A DNA stretch of 46,483 nt from Ruminococcus sp. (GTDB taxonomy: Bacteria > Bacillota > Clostridia > Oscillospirales > Ruminococcaceae): the NCBI GenBank assembly GCA_017437285.1, contig JAFSBM010000127.1, positions 1 to 46,483 on the forward strand. Reading direction: 5' to 3'. Both the position numbers and the translations under genes were made by a program. Below are positions 39,194 to 46,483 of the stretch, piece after piece. The notes beneath the pieces are model-generated. The model had not been told where the DNA came from and did no database searches. It was given only the letters and a program-made list of their open reading frames with translations. The first letter of the stretch is position 1, and each line of letters begins with the position of its first letter.

Positions 39194-39952
39194 ATGGCAG
39201 TAATTACCTATAAACTGGAAAATTTTGAAGGCCCTCTTGACGTTCTTCTTGCCCTTATTTCAAAGCATAAGCTGAATATTTATGACATTGAAATTTCAAA
39301 GCTTTTAGAGCAGTATCTCCTGTTTATCGAGGAGGCACATATGCTGAATTTGGAGCTTGCAGGGGAATTTCTTGAAATGGCTGCAAGGCTGATTTACATT
39401 AAGACAGCGGCACTTCTCCCAAAACCCGAAGAAGCTGAACAGCTTAAAAAGGAGCTGGAGGGCGAACTTATTGAGCTTTCTTTGTGTAAGCTTGCGGCGG
39501 CAGCATTGGCACAGAAAAATATCAACGGTGATGTTTTTGTTCGTCAGCCTATGAAAATTGAAGCGGATATGACATATAATCTCGTTCACGATCCGCAGGT
39601 GCTGGCAGCTGCCTATAAGGGCATTTCCGTGAAGAAAATCAAGCCTGAAAATAAGCGGATAAACATTGAAAATAAAATCAATTCCGTGGTGAAACGCCGA
39701 ATTGTTCCCGTACTCACAAAGGTTGTCCATATTCTCCGTGAACTTTATGCAACAGGGGAATGTGCTATGGACAAGCTTTATGCGGGAGTTACCGACAGAT
39801 CGGAGCGAGTAGCCACATTCCTTGCGGTGCTGGAGCTTACACGTTTCGGCAGAATATCCATAAGCGAGGATAATACTATAATATTTTTCAAAGGCGATAA
39901 AAACAGAGAGGGGCGTAAGCGGTGGAAATCAAAGAGAAACTCGGAGCAATAG
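39194..39952 (+). CDS. scpA: Segregation and condensation protein ScpA (kleisin)
   Basis: ScpA is the kleisin that closes the SMC ring with ScpB for chromosome compaction. The 252-residue product has the N-terminal motif ENFEGPLDVLLALISKHKLNIYDI (about residues 9-32, read in parts), EFLEMAARLIYIKTAALLP, and a C-terminal winged-helix region with VATFLAVLELTRFGRI. The ATG lies 1 bp after the upstream stop, so it depends on coupled translation. The tail is basic (KNREGRKRWKSKRNSEQ) and overlaps the start of scpB by 31 nt. Confidence 0.97.
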   Translation: MAVITYKLENFEGPLDVLLALISKHKLNIYDIEISKLLEQYLLFIEEAHMLNLELAGEFLEMAARLIYIKTAALLPKPEEAEQLKKELEGELIELSLCKLAAAALAQKNINGDVFVRQPMKIEADMTYNLVHDPQVLAAAYKGISVKKIKPENKRINIENKINSVVKRRIVPVLTKVVHILRELYATGECAMDKLYAGVTDRSERVATFLAVLELTRFGRISISEDNTIIFFKGDKNREGRKRWKSKRNSEQ

Positions 39953-40470
39953 AAGCTGTGCTTTTTGCAAGCGGCGAGCCTGTGGAACTTTACCGTCTTG
40001 CGGAATCCGTATCTGTTGATGTGGGAACGCTTCCCTCACTTATACGGCTTCTCAACGAGCGATATGAGGACTACGGCAGCGGAATTACCATAAAAAAGCT
40101 TGAAAGCAGCTATCAGATGTGCAGCCGTGAGGAGTATGCACCGCAAATCCGACAGGTGCTTGAAACGAAAAGAAATGTACCTCTTTCCAATGCGGCAATG
40201 GAATCATTGACCATAATTGCCTATAATCAGCCTGTTACAAAGGGATTTGTGGAAAATGTAAGAGGTGTTGACAGTTCCTCTGTTGTTAATAATTTAGTTG
40301 AAAAGGGACTTATAGAGGAAGCAGGCAGACTTGATGTTCCGGGAAAGCCTGTGGTGTACCGAACAACTGCCGTTTTTCTCCGAAGTTTCGGACTTGCTTC
40401 ATTGGCGGATTTGCCGCCTTTGGCTGATTTCAGGGAAAAAGAACAGCTTGAATTTGACCTTGATACTTGA
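39922..40470 (+). CDS. scpB: Segregation and condensation protein ScpB
   Basis: ScpB is the kite subunit that dimerises on ScpA in the SMC complex. The 182 residues form two winged helices, with EAVLFASGEPVEL near the start and the conserved ALESLTIIAYNQPVTK-like block (here AMESLTIIAYNQPVTKGFVE), then GLIEEAGRLDVPGKPVVYRTT. The start is GTG 39922, with GAGGGG about 10 nt upstream inside scpA. Confidence 0.96.
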   Translation: MEIKEKLGAIEAVLFASGEPVELYRLAESVSVDVGTLPSLIRLLNERYEDYGSGITIKKLESSYQMCSREEYAPQIRQVLETKRNVPLSNAAMESLTIIAYNQPVTKGFVENVRGVDSSSVVNNLVEKGLIEEAGRLDVPGKPVVYRTTAVFLRSFGLASLADLPPLADFREKEQLEFDLDT

Positions 40471-40489
40471 TATGTAAAGGGGCGATGAA

Positions 40490-41341
40490 ATGATCATACT
40501 AAAAATTATATTATGGATAATTCTCGCCCTTTTGGGAATTGTCCTGCTTGTACTTATAATGCCTGCATCGGCAAGTGCAAGCTATATAGGCGGAAAAGTT
40601 GAATATAGCGTGAAATTTGCCTTTTTGCCCGTGTTTAATTCGAAGGGAAAGGGCATTGTGAATAAGCTTCTTGAACAGAAAAAGAAAAAGGCTGACTCAA
40701 AGGAAGATGACGAGTCTGAGGATAAACCGCCTTTGGAGGAAGATTTTGCTGAAACTGAGGAAACAGCTGTGGAAACGGTTGAAGAGGAAACTCCCGAAGC
40801 TGTTGAGGAAGAAACTGAAACAGCAGAAGAAACTGCCGAAGAAGCTGAGAAAACTCCCGAAACTGTCGAGGCAGAGGAAGCTGCGGCTGAACCCGAAAAA
40901 CCCTTGAAGCCTGAAAAAACAACCCCACTCGAAAAGCCGTCAAATGGGGGAAAACCCTCGAAAATTGACTTTATCATTGGTTTGTGGGAGGCGGCTGACC
41001 GCCCTATACTGAAAATATTCAAGGGCATAAAAATCAGCGAATTGTACATTGATTTTTTCATAGCCAACGAGGACGCATACAAATGCGCTCTCAACTATGG
41101 CAGAATAAGCGGTGCGATATACAATATACTGGCTTGGATGAGCGTTTTGTTCAATGTAAAGCTGAAAACAATTGACATAAATCCGCTGTTCGGGCAGAAA
41201 AAAAGCCAATGGGACGTATCGCTGAAAATCAGCCTGTGTCTTATGTCAATAGTAATTGCAGGACTTCAATTCCTGTTAATATATTTATTCAGAGTGTTAA
41301 TTCCAACGAAAATACAACTTAAAAGAAATGCGAGGAAATAG
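40490..41341 (+). CDS. DUF2953 membrane protein with long acidic insert
   Basis: The 283-residue product has an N-terminal membrane helix (about 2-25), a short beta segment (GGKVEYSVKFAFLPVF), a Glu/Thr/Ala-rich low-complexity insert (about 65-150), and the conserved DUF2953 core (about 160-245, with LYIDFFIANEDAY and YGRISGAIY), then a C-terminal membrane helix (about 248-272). DUF2953 genes usually sit beside gerW/ytfJ, as here, and are linked to sporulation by association. The acidic insert is much longer than in typical members. Its molecular role is unknown. Confidence 0.85.
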   Translation: MIILKIILWIILALLGIVLLVLIMPASASASYIGGKVEYSVKFAFLPVFNSKGKGIVNKLLEQKKKKADSKEDDESEDKPPLEEDFAETEETAVETVEEETPEAVEEETETAEETAEEAEKTPETVEAEEAAAEPEKPLKPEKTTPLEKPSNGGKPSKIDFIIGLWEAADRPILKIFKGIKISELYIDFFIANEDAYKCALNYGRISGAIYNILAWMSVLFNVKLKTIDINPLFGQKKSQWDVSLKISLCLMSIVIAGLQFLLIYLFRVLIPTKIQLKRNARK

Positions 41342-41343
41342 CT

Positions 41344-41769
41344 ATGGCAACAGAAAAAAAGACTATAAATGAGATTTTGGGCATCTCATTGGAGAAAATC
41401 AAGGAAATGGCTGATACAAGCGCAATTATCGGCGATCCTATTACAACTCCCGACGGAACAACAGTAATCCCCGTTTCAAAGGTATCCTACGGCTTTGCGT
41501 CAGGCGGCTCAGACCTGCCCTCAAAGTACGATAAGGAGCTGTTCGGCGGCGGTGCAGGTGCAGGTGTAAGCATTAAGCCTGAGGGATTTCTCGTTATCTC
41601 ACCCGACGGTTCAGTTAAATTTGTAGGTATGGATTCGGGCAGCGATCCTATCAGTTCCGCTGTAAATGCAGTTCCCGGAATTGTTGAGAAAATTCAGGGC
41701 ATTATTGCAAAGAAAAAGGGCGGAGCAGCAGAAGAAGCTCCTGCCGCAGATGTAACTATCAGCGATTGA
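41344..41769 (+). CDS. gerW: GerW-family sporulation protein (YtfJ)
   Basis: The 141-residue protein matches the GerW/YtfJ family, needed for proper spore germination in Bacillus. Seen in it: a start helix INEILGISLEKIKEMADTS, IIGDPITTPDGTTVIPVSKVS, the glycine-rich SYGFASGGSD and FGGGAGAGVSIKPEGFLVI. It starts 2 bp after the DUF2953 gene, the usual arrangement. Its presence supports a spore-forming ancestry. Confidence 0.93.
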   Translation: MATEKKTINEILGISLEKIKEMADTSAIIGDPITTPDGTTVIPVSKVSYGFASGGSDLPSKYDKELFGGGAGAGVSIKPEGFLVISPDGSVKFVGMDSGSDPISSAVNAVPGIVEKIQGIIAKKKGGAAEEAPAADVTISD

Positions 41770-41822
41770 TGATATAGCATAAATAGGAGCATTTCCGCAT
41801 ATTTTTTTGTGGAGGTGCTTTT

Positions 41823-42968
41823 ATGAAAAGATTTGTTGCTTTTGCTGCCGCAGTCTGCTGTGCATTTTGTGTGAATGTTGATGCGGCATATGCTGAAAAT
41901 ATCGAAATATCCGCAAAATCCGCCGTTGTAATATCTGCCGATACAGGGGAAATCATCTATTCCGAGAATAGCGGTGAAAAACTTCCTATGGCGAGTACAA
42001 CGAAGATTATGTCAGCTTTGCTGTGCCTTGAAAGCGGTGACTTATACGAGCCTTTTGTGGTGGATTCCGAAGCTATAAAGGTGGAGGGTTCGTCTATGGG
42101 CTTGCAGGAGGGTGATATTGTCACGAAATATGCCCTTGCCTGCGGAATGCTGCTGCCCTCTGGCAATGACGGAGCAAATGCCGCCGCTGTGAAAATAGCA
42201 GGCAGCATTGAGAATTTTGCGGAAATGATGAACGACAGAGCGAAAAAACTTGGCTTGAAAAAGACATATTTCGTCACTCCGTCGGGACTTGAAGGAGAGG
42301 GGCATGGCTCAACTGCGGAGGATATGGCAATTCTCACCGCCGAAGCACTGAAAAATGACCTGTTCAGAGAAATCTGCTCATCAGCTACAATGAAGCTTGA
42401 ATACGGCAATCCGCCCTATACACGTTGGCTTAAAAATACGAATAAGCTGCTGACGATGTATGACGGGGTATATGGCGTAAAAACGGGATTTACCGATGAA
42501 GCGGGACGATGTCTTGTTTCAGCCTGTGAGCGTGAGGGAAAACGGCTTATCTGCGTAACTCTCAATGCTCCCGATGACTGGAATGACCATATAAAGCTGT
42601 ATGAAAACTGCTTCAAAAAGGTGAAAACCGAAAAGCTTTGTATTCCCTGTGAGATGTATGTCAGGCTTGCAGGCTCATATAAAGACGTTCTCCCTGTGAC
42701 AGCAGGGGAAGATATTGCCGATTTTACGGTGTTTCAGCGTGATACTGCGGATTTCACATATACCGTGGCATCACCGCCCTTTGTCTATGCTCCTGTGAAA
42801 GCAGGGGATTTAGCGGCGGAACTGATTGTATCGGACAACGGCAGAGAACTTGAACGAATTCCGCTTTATGCGGCGGAGGACGGAGAATACAGATTACCCG
42901 AAAATGACGAAAAATCGGGAAATTTTATTACGAAAGCAAAGGATATATTTAGCAAATGGAAAAAATAA
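41823..42968 (+). CDS. D-alanyl-D-alanine carboxypeptidase (S11 family, DacF-like)
   Basis: A secreted D,D-carboxypeptidase that trims the last D-Ala from stem peptides. The 381-residue protein has a signal peptide (AYA at 23-25), then the S11 domain with STTK (in PMASTTKIMSALL, near residue 59), SGNDGANAAAV (SxN, near 117) and KTGFTDEAG (near 221). A C-terminal beta region follows (about 270-355), with a short amphipathic tail (KDIFSKWKK) for membrane association. Sporulation-linked DacF is the closest type by neighbourhood (gerW, DUF2953). GGAGG is 7 nt before the ATG. The next gene overlaps its end. Confidence 0.95.
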   Translation: MKRFVAFAAAVCCAFCVNVDAAYAENIEISAKSAVVISADTGEIIYSENSGEKLPMASTTKIMSALLCLESGDLYEPFVVDSEAIKVEGSSMGLQEGDIVTKYALACGMLLPSGNDGANAAAVKIAGSIENFAEMMNDRAKKLGLKKTYFVTPSGLEGEGHGSTAEDMAILTAEALKNDLFREICSSATMKLEYGNPPYTRWLKNTNKLLTMYDGVYGVKTGFTDEAGRCLVSACEREGKRLICVTLNAPDDWNDHIKLYENCFKKVKTEKLCIPCEMYVRLAGSYKDVLPVTAGEDIADFTVFQRDTADFTYTVASPPFVYAPVKAGDLAAELIVSDNGRELERIPLYAAEDGEYRLPENDEKSGNFITKAKDIFSKWKK

Positions 42969-43687
42969 GAATTCAGAAAATGATAGCCGACAGCGGCTAC
43001 TGCTCACGCCGTAAGGCAGAGGAGCTTATTTCAAAGGGCAGGGTTAAGCTAAACGGTCACCCTGTAAAGTTAGGCGATAAATGCGGATTTCACGACCTTA
43101 TCACCATTGACGGCGAGCGTATCTATATGCCACGAAAGAGAAATTTTGTCTATATTATGATGAATAAACCCCGTGGCTATGTTACAACGGTTTCAGACGA
43201 ACTTGACCGCCGCTGTGTAATGGATTTGCTGGAGGGCGTTGAGGAGAGAGTTTACCCAATCGGACGACTTGACAGAAATTCCGAGGGACTTCTTCTCTTT
43301 ACAAATGACGGTGAATTTGCCAACAGCATTATGCACCCAAGCCGCCATATTGCTAAGACATACCGTGTAACAGTTCGCCCCGATATAAGCGATGAACAGC
43401 TTGTTCAGCTTTCAAGCGGAGTTGAAATTGACGGAAGAAAGACACTTCCTGCAAATGTTGTGGTTAAGGAAAAACAGCAGGGCAGAGTGGTGCTTCTTAT
43501 AACTATCCGTGAGGGAAGAAATCGTCAGATTCGTAAAATGTGCGAGGCTGTGGGACTTGAAGTTGCAAGACTCCGCCGAATCAGCATCGGACCTTTAAAG
43601 CTTGGTATGCTTAAACCCGGTTCATGGCGAGAGCTTACAGCTGAGGAACTGAGAGCATTGAGAACAGCTATCGGCAAGGAGAAATAA
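42956..43687 (+). CDS. rluB: 23S rRNA pseudouridine synthase RluB-like
   Basis: A pseudouridine synthase of the RluB/RsuA family. The 243 residues have an S4 RNA-binding domain (about 1-60, with QKMIADSGYCSRRKAEELI) and the catalytic domain with PIGRLDRNSEGLLLFTNDG, the catalytic Asp in GRLDRN, followed by KTYRVTV and EGRNRQIRKM. In Firmicutes rluB next to dacF and scpAB is common. Its ATG is inside the previous gene (13-nt overlap). Confidence 0.95.
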   Translation: MEKIRIQKMIADSGYCSRRKAEELISKGRVKLNGHPVKLGDKCGFHDLITIDGERIYMPRKRNFVYIMMNKPRGYVTTVSDELDRRCVMDLLEGVEERVYPIGRLDRNSEGLLLFTNDGEFANSIMHPSRHIAKTYRVTVRPDISDEQLVQLSSGVEIDGRKTLPANVVVKEKQQGRVVLLITIREGRNRQIRKMCEAVGLEVARLRRISIGPLKLGMLKPGSWRELTAEELRALRTAIGKEK

Positions 43688-43690
43688 CCT

Positions 43691-44074
43691 ATGCTTGAGA
43701 TACTGGAGAGATTTGACAACGAGGGATATGAGCATATCACAGAGGCGGCAGGTGACAGTATTGCCCACATAACCGAGGCAATGGACGGCGGAAAGGCTAT
43801 CGGCTTTATTGCCTATTCCTACGAAGCCGACAGGACAATTGTCTATGATTATGACGACGGCGGCGACCTTATGCTTTGTGACGGGCTTGTTCGCTCTGTA
43901 ATGTTCAAAAGTGTGCTGAAAGCCATTGAGGTTATGGAATTCAGACTTTGCGAAAAGGAAAAATTCACAAATCTTGTAAGGCTGAAATTCCTTGCAGAGG
44001 GTGAAAATATATGCGAAAACCTCGACAGCTTTATGAACGGCTGTCAGAATTGCAAGAAAAATGAAGAAAAATAA
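43691..44074 (+). CDS. Conserved hypothetical protein
   Basis: A 127-residue soluble protein with an alternating strand pattern (IGFIAYSYEADRTIVYDYDDG, read in parts) and a C-terminal pair of cysteines (NGCQNCKKN). I do not recognise the family. It starts 3 bp after rluB with AAGGAG about 11 nt before the ATG, so it belongs to the same operon. The fold might be GNAT-like, but the acetyl-CoA binding motif is not visible. Confidence 0.75.
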   Translation: MLEILERFDNEGYEHITEAAGDSIAHITEAMDGGKAIGFIAYSYEADRTIVYDYDDGGDLMLCDGLVRSVMFKSVLKAIEVMEFRLCEKEKFTNLVRLKFLAEGENICENLDSFMNGCQNCKKNEEK

Positions 44075-44093
44075 TTGACAATGGAGGGATTAT

Positions 44094-45041
44094 ATGCCCA
44101 TAAGAATATCATCTGAACTTCCTGCATTTAAAACGCTGGGAGAAGAAAACATTTTTGTAATGTCTAAGGAAAGGGCGGAGCATCAGGACATTCGCCCGCT
44201 TAAAGTTATAATCCTTAACATTATGCCAAAGAAAATTGAAACTGAATGTCAGCTTATGCGGCTTCTCAGTAATACGCCGCTGCAGGTGGATATTGACCTG
44301 CTGCAAATGGCATCTCATACCTCGAAAAATACTTCAAGTCATCATCTTGAATCCTTTTACAAGACTTTTGAGGAAATCAAAAACCGCCGATATGACGGAA
44401 TGATTGTAACAGGAGCGCCTGTGGAACTTCTTGATTTTGAAAAGGTTGACTATTGGGAGGAAATAACGGAAATTTTTGAATGGTCGAAAACTCACGTATT
44501 TTCCACACTTCATATATGCTGGGCTGCACAGGCAGGCTTGTACTATCACTTCGGTGTGCCGAAATATGAGCTTCCGCAGAAGATGTTCGGCATATTCTCA
44601 CACAAGACAGAAGTGGAAAATAGTCAGCTGCTCAAAGGCTTTGACGATATTTTCTTTGTTCCCCACAGCCGAAATACAGAAGTTCGCCGTGAGGATATTG
44701 AAAAAATTCCCCAGCTTGAAATTCTCACAAGCTCCGAAATGGCAGGAGTTCACATCATTGCCAACAAAAACGGCAGACAGTATTTCATAACAGGCCATTC
44801 GGAATATGACCGTGAAACAATTGCGGCTGAGTATTTCCGTGACATTGACAAGGGAATTGACATACAGCTGCCATACAACTATTTCCCCGATGACAATCCC
44901 GAAAATACCCCTGTATTTTCGTGGAGATGTACAGCAAATCTTATGTTTTCAAACTGGCTGAATTACTGCGTATATCAGCGTACACCATACAATCTGGACG
45001 AGCTTGAAATAAGAAGCTGGACTTGGGCGACAGATTATTAA
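44094..45041 (+). CDS. metA: Homoserine O-acetyltransferase (MetA family, acetyl-CoA type)
   Basis: MetA activates homoserine for methionine synthesis. The 315-residue product has all active-site residues of the family: Cys142 (HICWAAQ), His235 and Glu237 (ITGHSEYDR). Position 111 is Glu ([10 protein letters not shown]); in characterised members Gly111 goes with succinyl-CoA and Glu111 with acetyl-CoA, so this enzyme is predicted to be an acetyltransferase in spite of the MetA fold. GGAGGG is 6 nt before the ATG. There is no S-box upstream; the gene seems to be read with the rluB operon. The substrate claim rests on this one residue and should be seen as strong inference. Confidence 0.92.
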   Translation: MPIRISSELPAFKTLGEENIFVMSKERAEHQDIRPLKVIILNIMPKKIETECQLMRLLSNTPLQVDIDLLQMASHTSKNTSSHHLESFYKTFEEIKNRRYDGMIVTGAPVELLDFEKVDYWEEITEIFEWSKTHVFSTLHICWAAQAGLYYHFGVPKYELPQKMFGIFSHKTEVENSQLLKGFDDIFFVPHSRNTEVRREDIEKIPQLEILTSSEMAGVHIIANKNGRQYFITGHSEYDRETIAAEYFRDIDKGIDIQLPYNYFPDDNPENTPVFSWRCTANLMFSNWLNYCVYQRTPYNLDELEIRSWTWATDY

Positions 45042-45061
45042 TAAAGACAGGAAGAATAAAT

Positions 45062-45727
45062 ATGGAAGATTATAATAATAACGATTATAATTACAATTAT
45101 AATCAACAGGAAAATGAATCGTACAGCAATCCCTATAATCAGTTTTATGATATGAAAAAAGGGGATAAGCCTATCTGGGCGGCGGTTACAAGCTTTGTCC
45201 TCAGTATTATCAATGTTATTTCGTGCTGCTGCTGCGGATATGTTACTATAATTGCATCTCTTGTTTTCGGAATTGTTTCACTTGCAAACAAGTGGCGTGG
45301 AAAGGGCTTGGCAATTGCAGGCATAACGATTTCGTCTATATGCCTTGTTGTGACAATTGCTACACAGGTTTTCCTCGGCGGATTGAGTGCTTGTATTACT
45401 GAGGTTATATCTACTACTCCCGAATACTATGAGGAATACAAGGAAACAGGCGAAATTCCCGAAGAACTTGAAAAGTTCAACAATGATGAATATGATTGGT
45501 ACTGGAAAATGACAGGAAATGATGATTTTGCTGAGTTCTATGACCAATGGATGACTATGTATGGCACTATTGCGGAAAACTCACAGTATTCCGAGGGAAC
45601 TGAAAGCAGCAATGCTGTAATTGATGACGATGATTTTTTCAATAGTGACGATTTTTTCAATGATGACGATTTTTTCGGAGATGAATCCTCTGAACCTGAG
45701 TTCGGAGAAACTCCTGTGGATTTATAA
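45062..45727 (+). CDS. DUF4190-like two-helix membrane protein with acidic Phe/Asp tail
   Basis: The 221-residue product begins with an Asn/Tyr-rich soluble stretch (1-35), has two membrane helices separated by a short Lys-rich turn (about 40-105; CCCCGYVTIIASLVFGIVSL and GLAIAGITISSICLVV), and a long outer region. The tail carries three copies of a DDxFFN unit (in DDDDFFNSDDFFNDDDFFGDE, about 190-210). Such proteins are widespread with unknown role. The chosen ATG 45062 is 20 bp after the metA stop with a weak GGAAG site. Confidence 0.78.
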   Translation: MEDYNNNDYNYNYNQQENESYSNPYNQFYDMKKGDKPIWAAVTSFVLSIINVISCCCCGYVTIIASLVFGIVSLANKWRGKGLAIAGITISSICLVVTIATQVFLGGLSACITEVISTTPEYYEEYKETGEIPEELEKFNNDEYDWYWKMTGNDDFAEFYDQWMTMYGTIAENSQYSEGTESSNAVIDDDDFFNSDDFFNDDDFFGDESSEPEFGETPVDL

Positions 45728-45742
45728 CAATTGATTATTGCA

Positions 45743-45777
45743 AAGGTGCTTTTGAATTATGGTTCAGAAGCACTTTT
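45743..45777 (+). terminator. Terminator after the DUF4190-like gene
   Basis: AAGGTGCTTTTGAA (45743-45756) pairs with TTCAGAAGCACTTTT (45763-45777) with G-U pairs, ending in TTTTA. Confidence 0.7.
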
Positions 45778-45802
45778 ATATATGTATATGCGGAGGATAT
45801 TT

Positions 45803-46345
45803 ATGGGAAAGCAGATAAACTATTATATGGGATATACAGATTTTTTAAAGGTTGCACAGGCTGCCATTGATAGTGGTTGTGTTATTTACAGACATTGGAA
45901 AGAAAATGGAAAATGGCAATTATCCTGCGGAAATACGTTGGATATAATTAAAGAAAATTGCTGTGATTACTTCTTTCATTTGGAGGAGTTGGGTGATATT
46001 GAGATTAATGTAATAAATGGACATCAGTATATTTCATATGATTCGCTTATTAAAGTCATTGAAGCAGGATTTTCGATTATGCATAAGAGTTCTAAGTGCA
46101 TTTATCGAAATCGGCTTTATGTGCCTACGGGAACATATATTGACAGCAGTTGGGTTTCTCGTTCTGAAAGTATAACAAAGTTATACAGCAAACTTGTAAG
46201 AATTGTTAAGAAAATAGCACCATATACGGAAATTGAACATTTTGTAGTTAATTCGATGTATGCAGGGGAGAAATTCAAAACTAAGGAATATATTTCTTCT
46301 CAATATCTTGAATTAGTACAAAACGAGGACTACAAATTAGGTTAA
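45803..46345 (+). CDS. Orphan protein of unknown function
   Basis: A 180-residue soluble protein with a start MGKQINYYMGYTDFLKVAQAA followed by a mixed strand/helix region and CIYRNRLYVPTGTY in the middle. I recall similar short proteins near polymorphic toxins and in Clostridia as immunity candidates, but cannot name the family. CGGAGG lies 6 nt before ATG 45803; longer in-frame readings upstream lack such a site. The 85-bp repeat begins at the base after its stop codon. Confidence 0.72.
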   Translation: MGKQINYYMGYTDFLKVAQAAIDSGCVIYRHWKENGKWQLSCGNTLDIIKENCCDYFFHLEELGDIEINVINGHQYISYDSLIKVIEAGFSIMHKSSKCIYRNRLYVPTGTYIDSSWVSRSESITKLYSKLVRIVKKIAPYTEIEHFVVNSMYAGEKFKTKEYISSQYLELVQNEDYKLG

Positions 46346-46430
46346 TTATAGCAAACGACAAAATCTTTTGGCGTTTGCTATTTGCCGATCCGCACGGAGC
46401 AAACTTTAGTTTGCGGATGTGCGAGGCACT
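46346..46430. repeat. 85-bp repeat, copy 2 (perfect reverse complement of 18050-18134)
   Basis: Every base from 46346 to 46430 is the reverse complement of 18134 to 18050. As in copy 1 it follows directly on a stop codon, but in the opposite orientation. It forms the same two hairpins. Confidence 0.92.
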
Positions 46431-46440
46431 TTAAATCATT

Positions 46441-46483
46441 AATTATAGTGAATGTCAAATTATATTTGACGTTCACTATAATT
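46441..46483. repeat. Palindrome at the window end
   Basis: AATTATAGTGAATGTCAAA (46441-46459) pairs with TTTGACGTTCACTATAATT (46465-46483), one G-U pair, with a 5-nt loop. The window ends on the last base of the arm, so it may be part of a longer element. Confidence 0.75.

Overview
The window reads as a chromosomal segment of a Gram-positive, AT-rich, spore-lineage Firmicute, most likely a Ruminococcus-type gut or rumen bacterium. The main clues are a dockerin-bearing, two-esterase secreted enzyme (a cellulosome-type component), GerW and SpoIID-family sporulation proteins, an mraZ-rsmH-ftsL-PBP-murE-mraY-ftsW-murG-murA-ftsQ-ftsZ division cluster, consensus sigma-A promoters (TTGACA, 17 bp, TATAAT) and strong Shine-Dalgarno sequences. 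The genus is inferred; no 16S rRNA or other marker locus is present. All recognised genes are on the plus strand.

Layout. 1-2.7 kb: the tail of an unknown gene, a lipoprotein class B sortase, and a SpoIID-like protein whose motifs are in permuted order. 2.7-16.4 kb: the division and cell wall cluster, interrupted by a structured non-coding stretch (4.9-5.1 kb) and two small terminal-inverted-repeat elements (5.14-5.30 and 9.17-9.33 kb). murD, murF, murC and ftsA are absent from the cluster as seen here. 16.5-18.1 kb: a coiled-coil protein that may be DivIVA-like. 18.2-25.4 kb: housekeeping genes (sigma factor, zinc-ribbon protein, DUF1858, a TrmK-Nif3 fusion, RlmA-like methyltransferase, RqcH, Mpg, AraC regulator, GNAT). 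25.3-29.8 kb: an accessory block bounded by a 57-bp duplication of the 3' end of the GNAT gene. It holds small AT-rich orphan genes, two decayed HINT-domain fragments of polymorphic-toxin type, a MITE with a clean TA target duplication inside one of them, a 54-bp direct repeat and an AzgA-type purine permease. 29.9-32.0 kb: a two-gene restriction-modification system. 32.0-33.4 kb: SAM-I riboswitch and metK. 33.5-38.0 kb: a C39-type lipoprotein peptidase and the 1057-residue dockerin esterase. 38.0-46.5 kb: rpmB, an M50-like membrane protein that has lost HExxH, scpA, scpB, DUF2953, gerW (ytfJ), a D,D-carboxypeptidase, rluB, metA (acetyl-CoA type by its residue 111), a DUF4190-like protein, an orphan gene, and an 85-bp repeat that is the exact reverse complement of one 28 kb upstream.

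How it fits together. The first 18 kb encode peptidoglycan precursor synthesis (MurE, MraY, MurG, MurA), septal synthesis (FtsW with a PASTA PBP, FtsL, FtsQ) and Z-ring placement (FtsZ, coiled-coil protein). MurE carries the DNPR motif of meso-diaminopimelate ligases. metK and metA both serve methionine and SAM metabolism, and only metK has the S-box. The 25.3-29.8 kb block looks like a graveyard of toxin-immunity cassettes next to a restriction-modification system, which is typical of a chromosomal variable site. The most unusual items are that block with its MITE-split HINT remnant, the covarying hairpin shared by two 158/159-bp elements, the permuted SpoIID, the TrmK-Nif3 fusion, the dead S2P homologue, and the string of hairpins between ftsL and the PBP gene.
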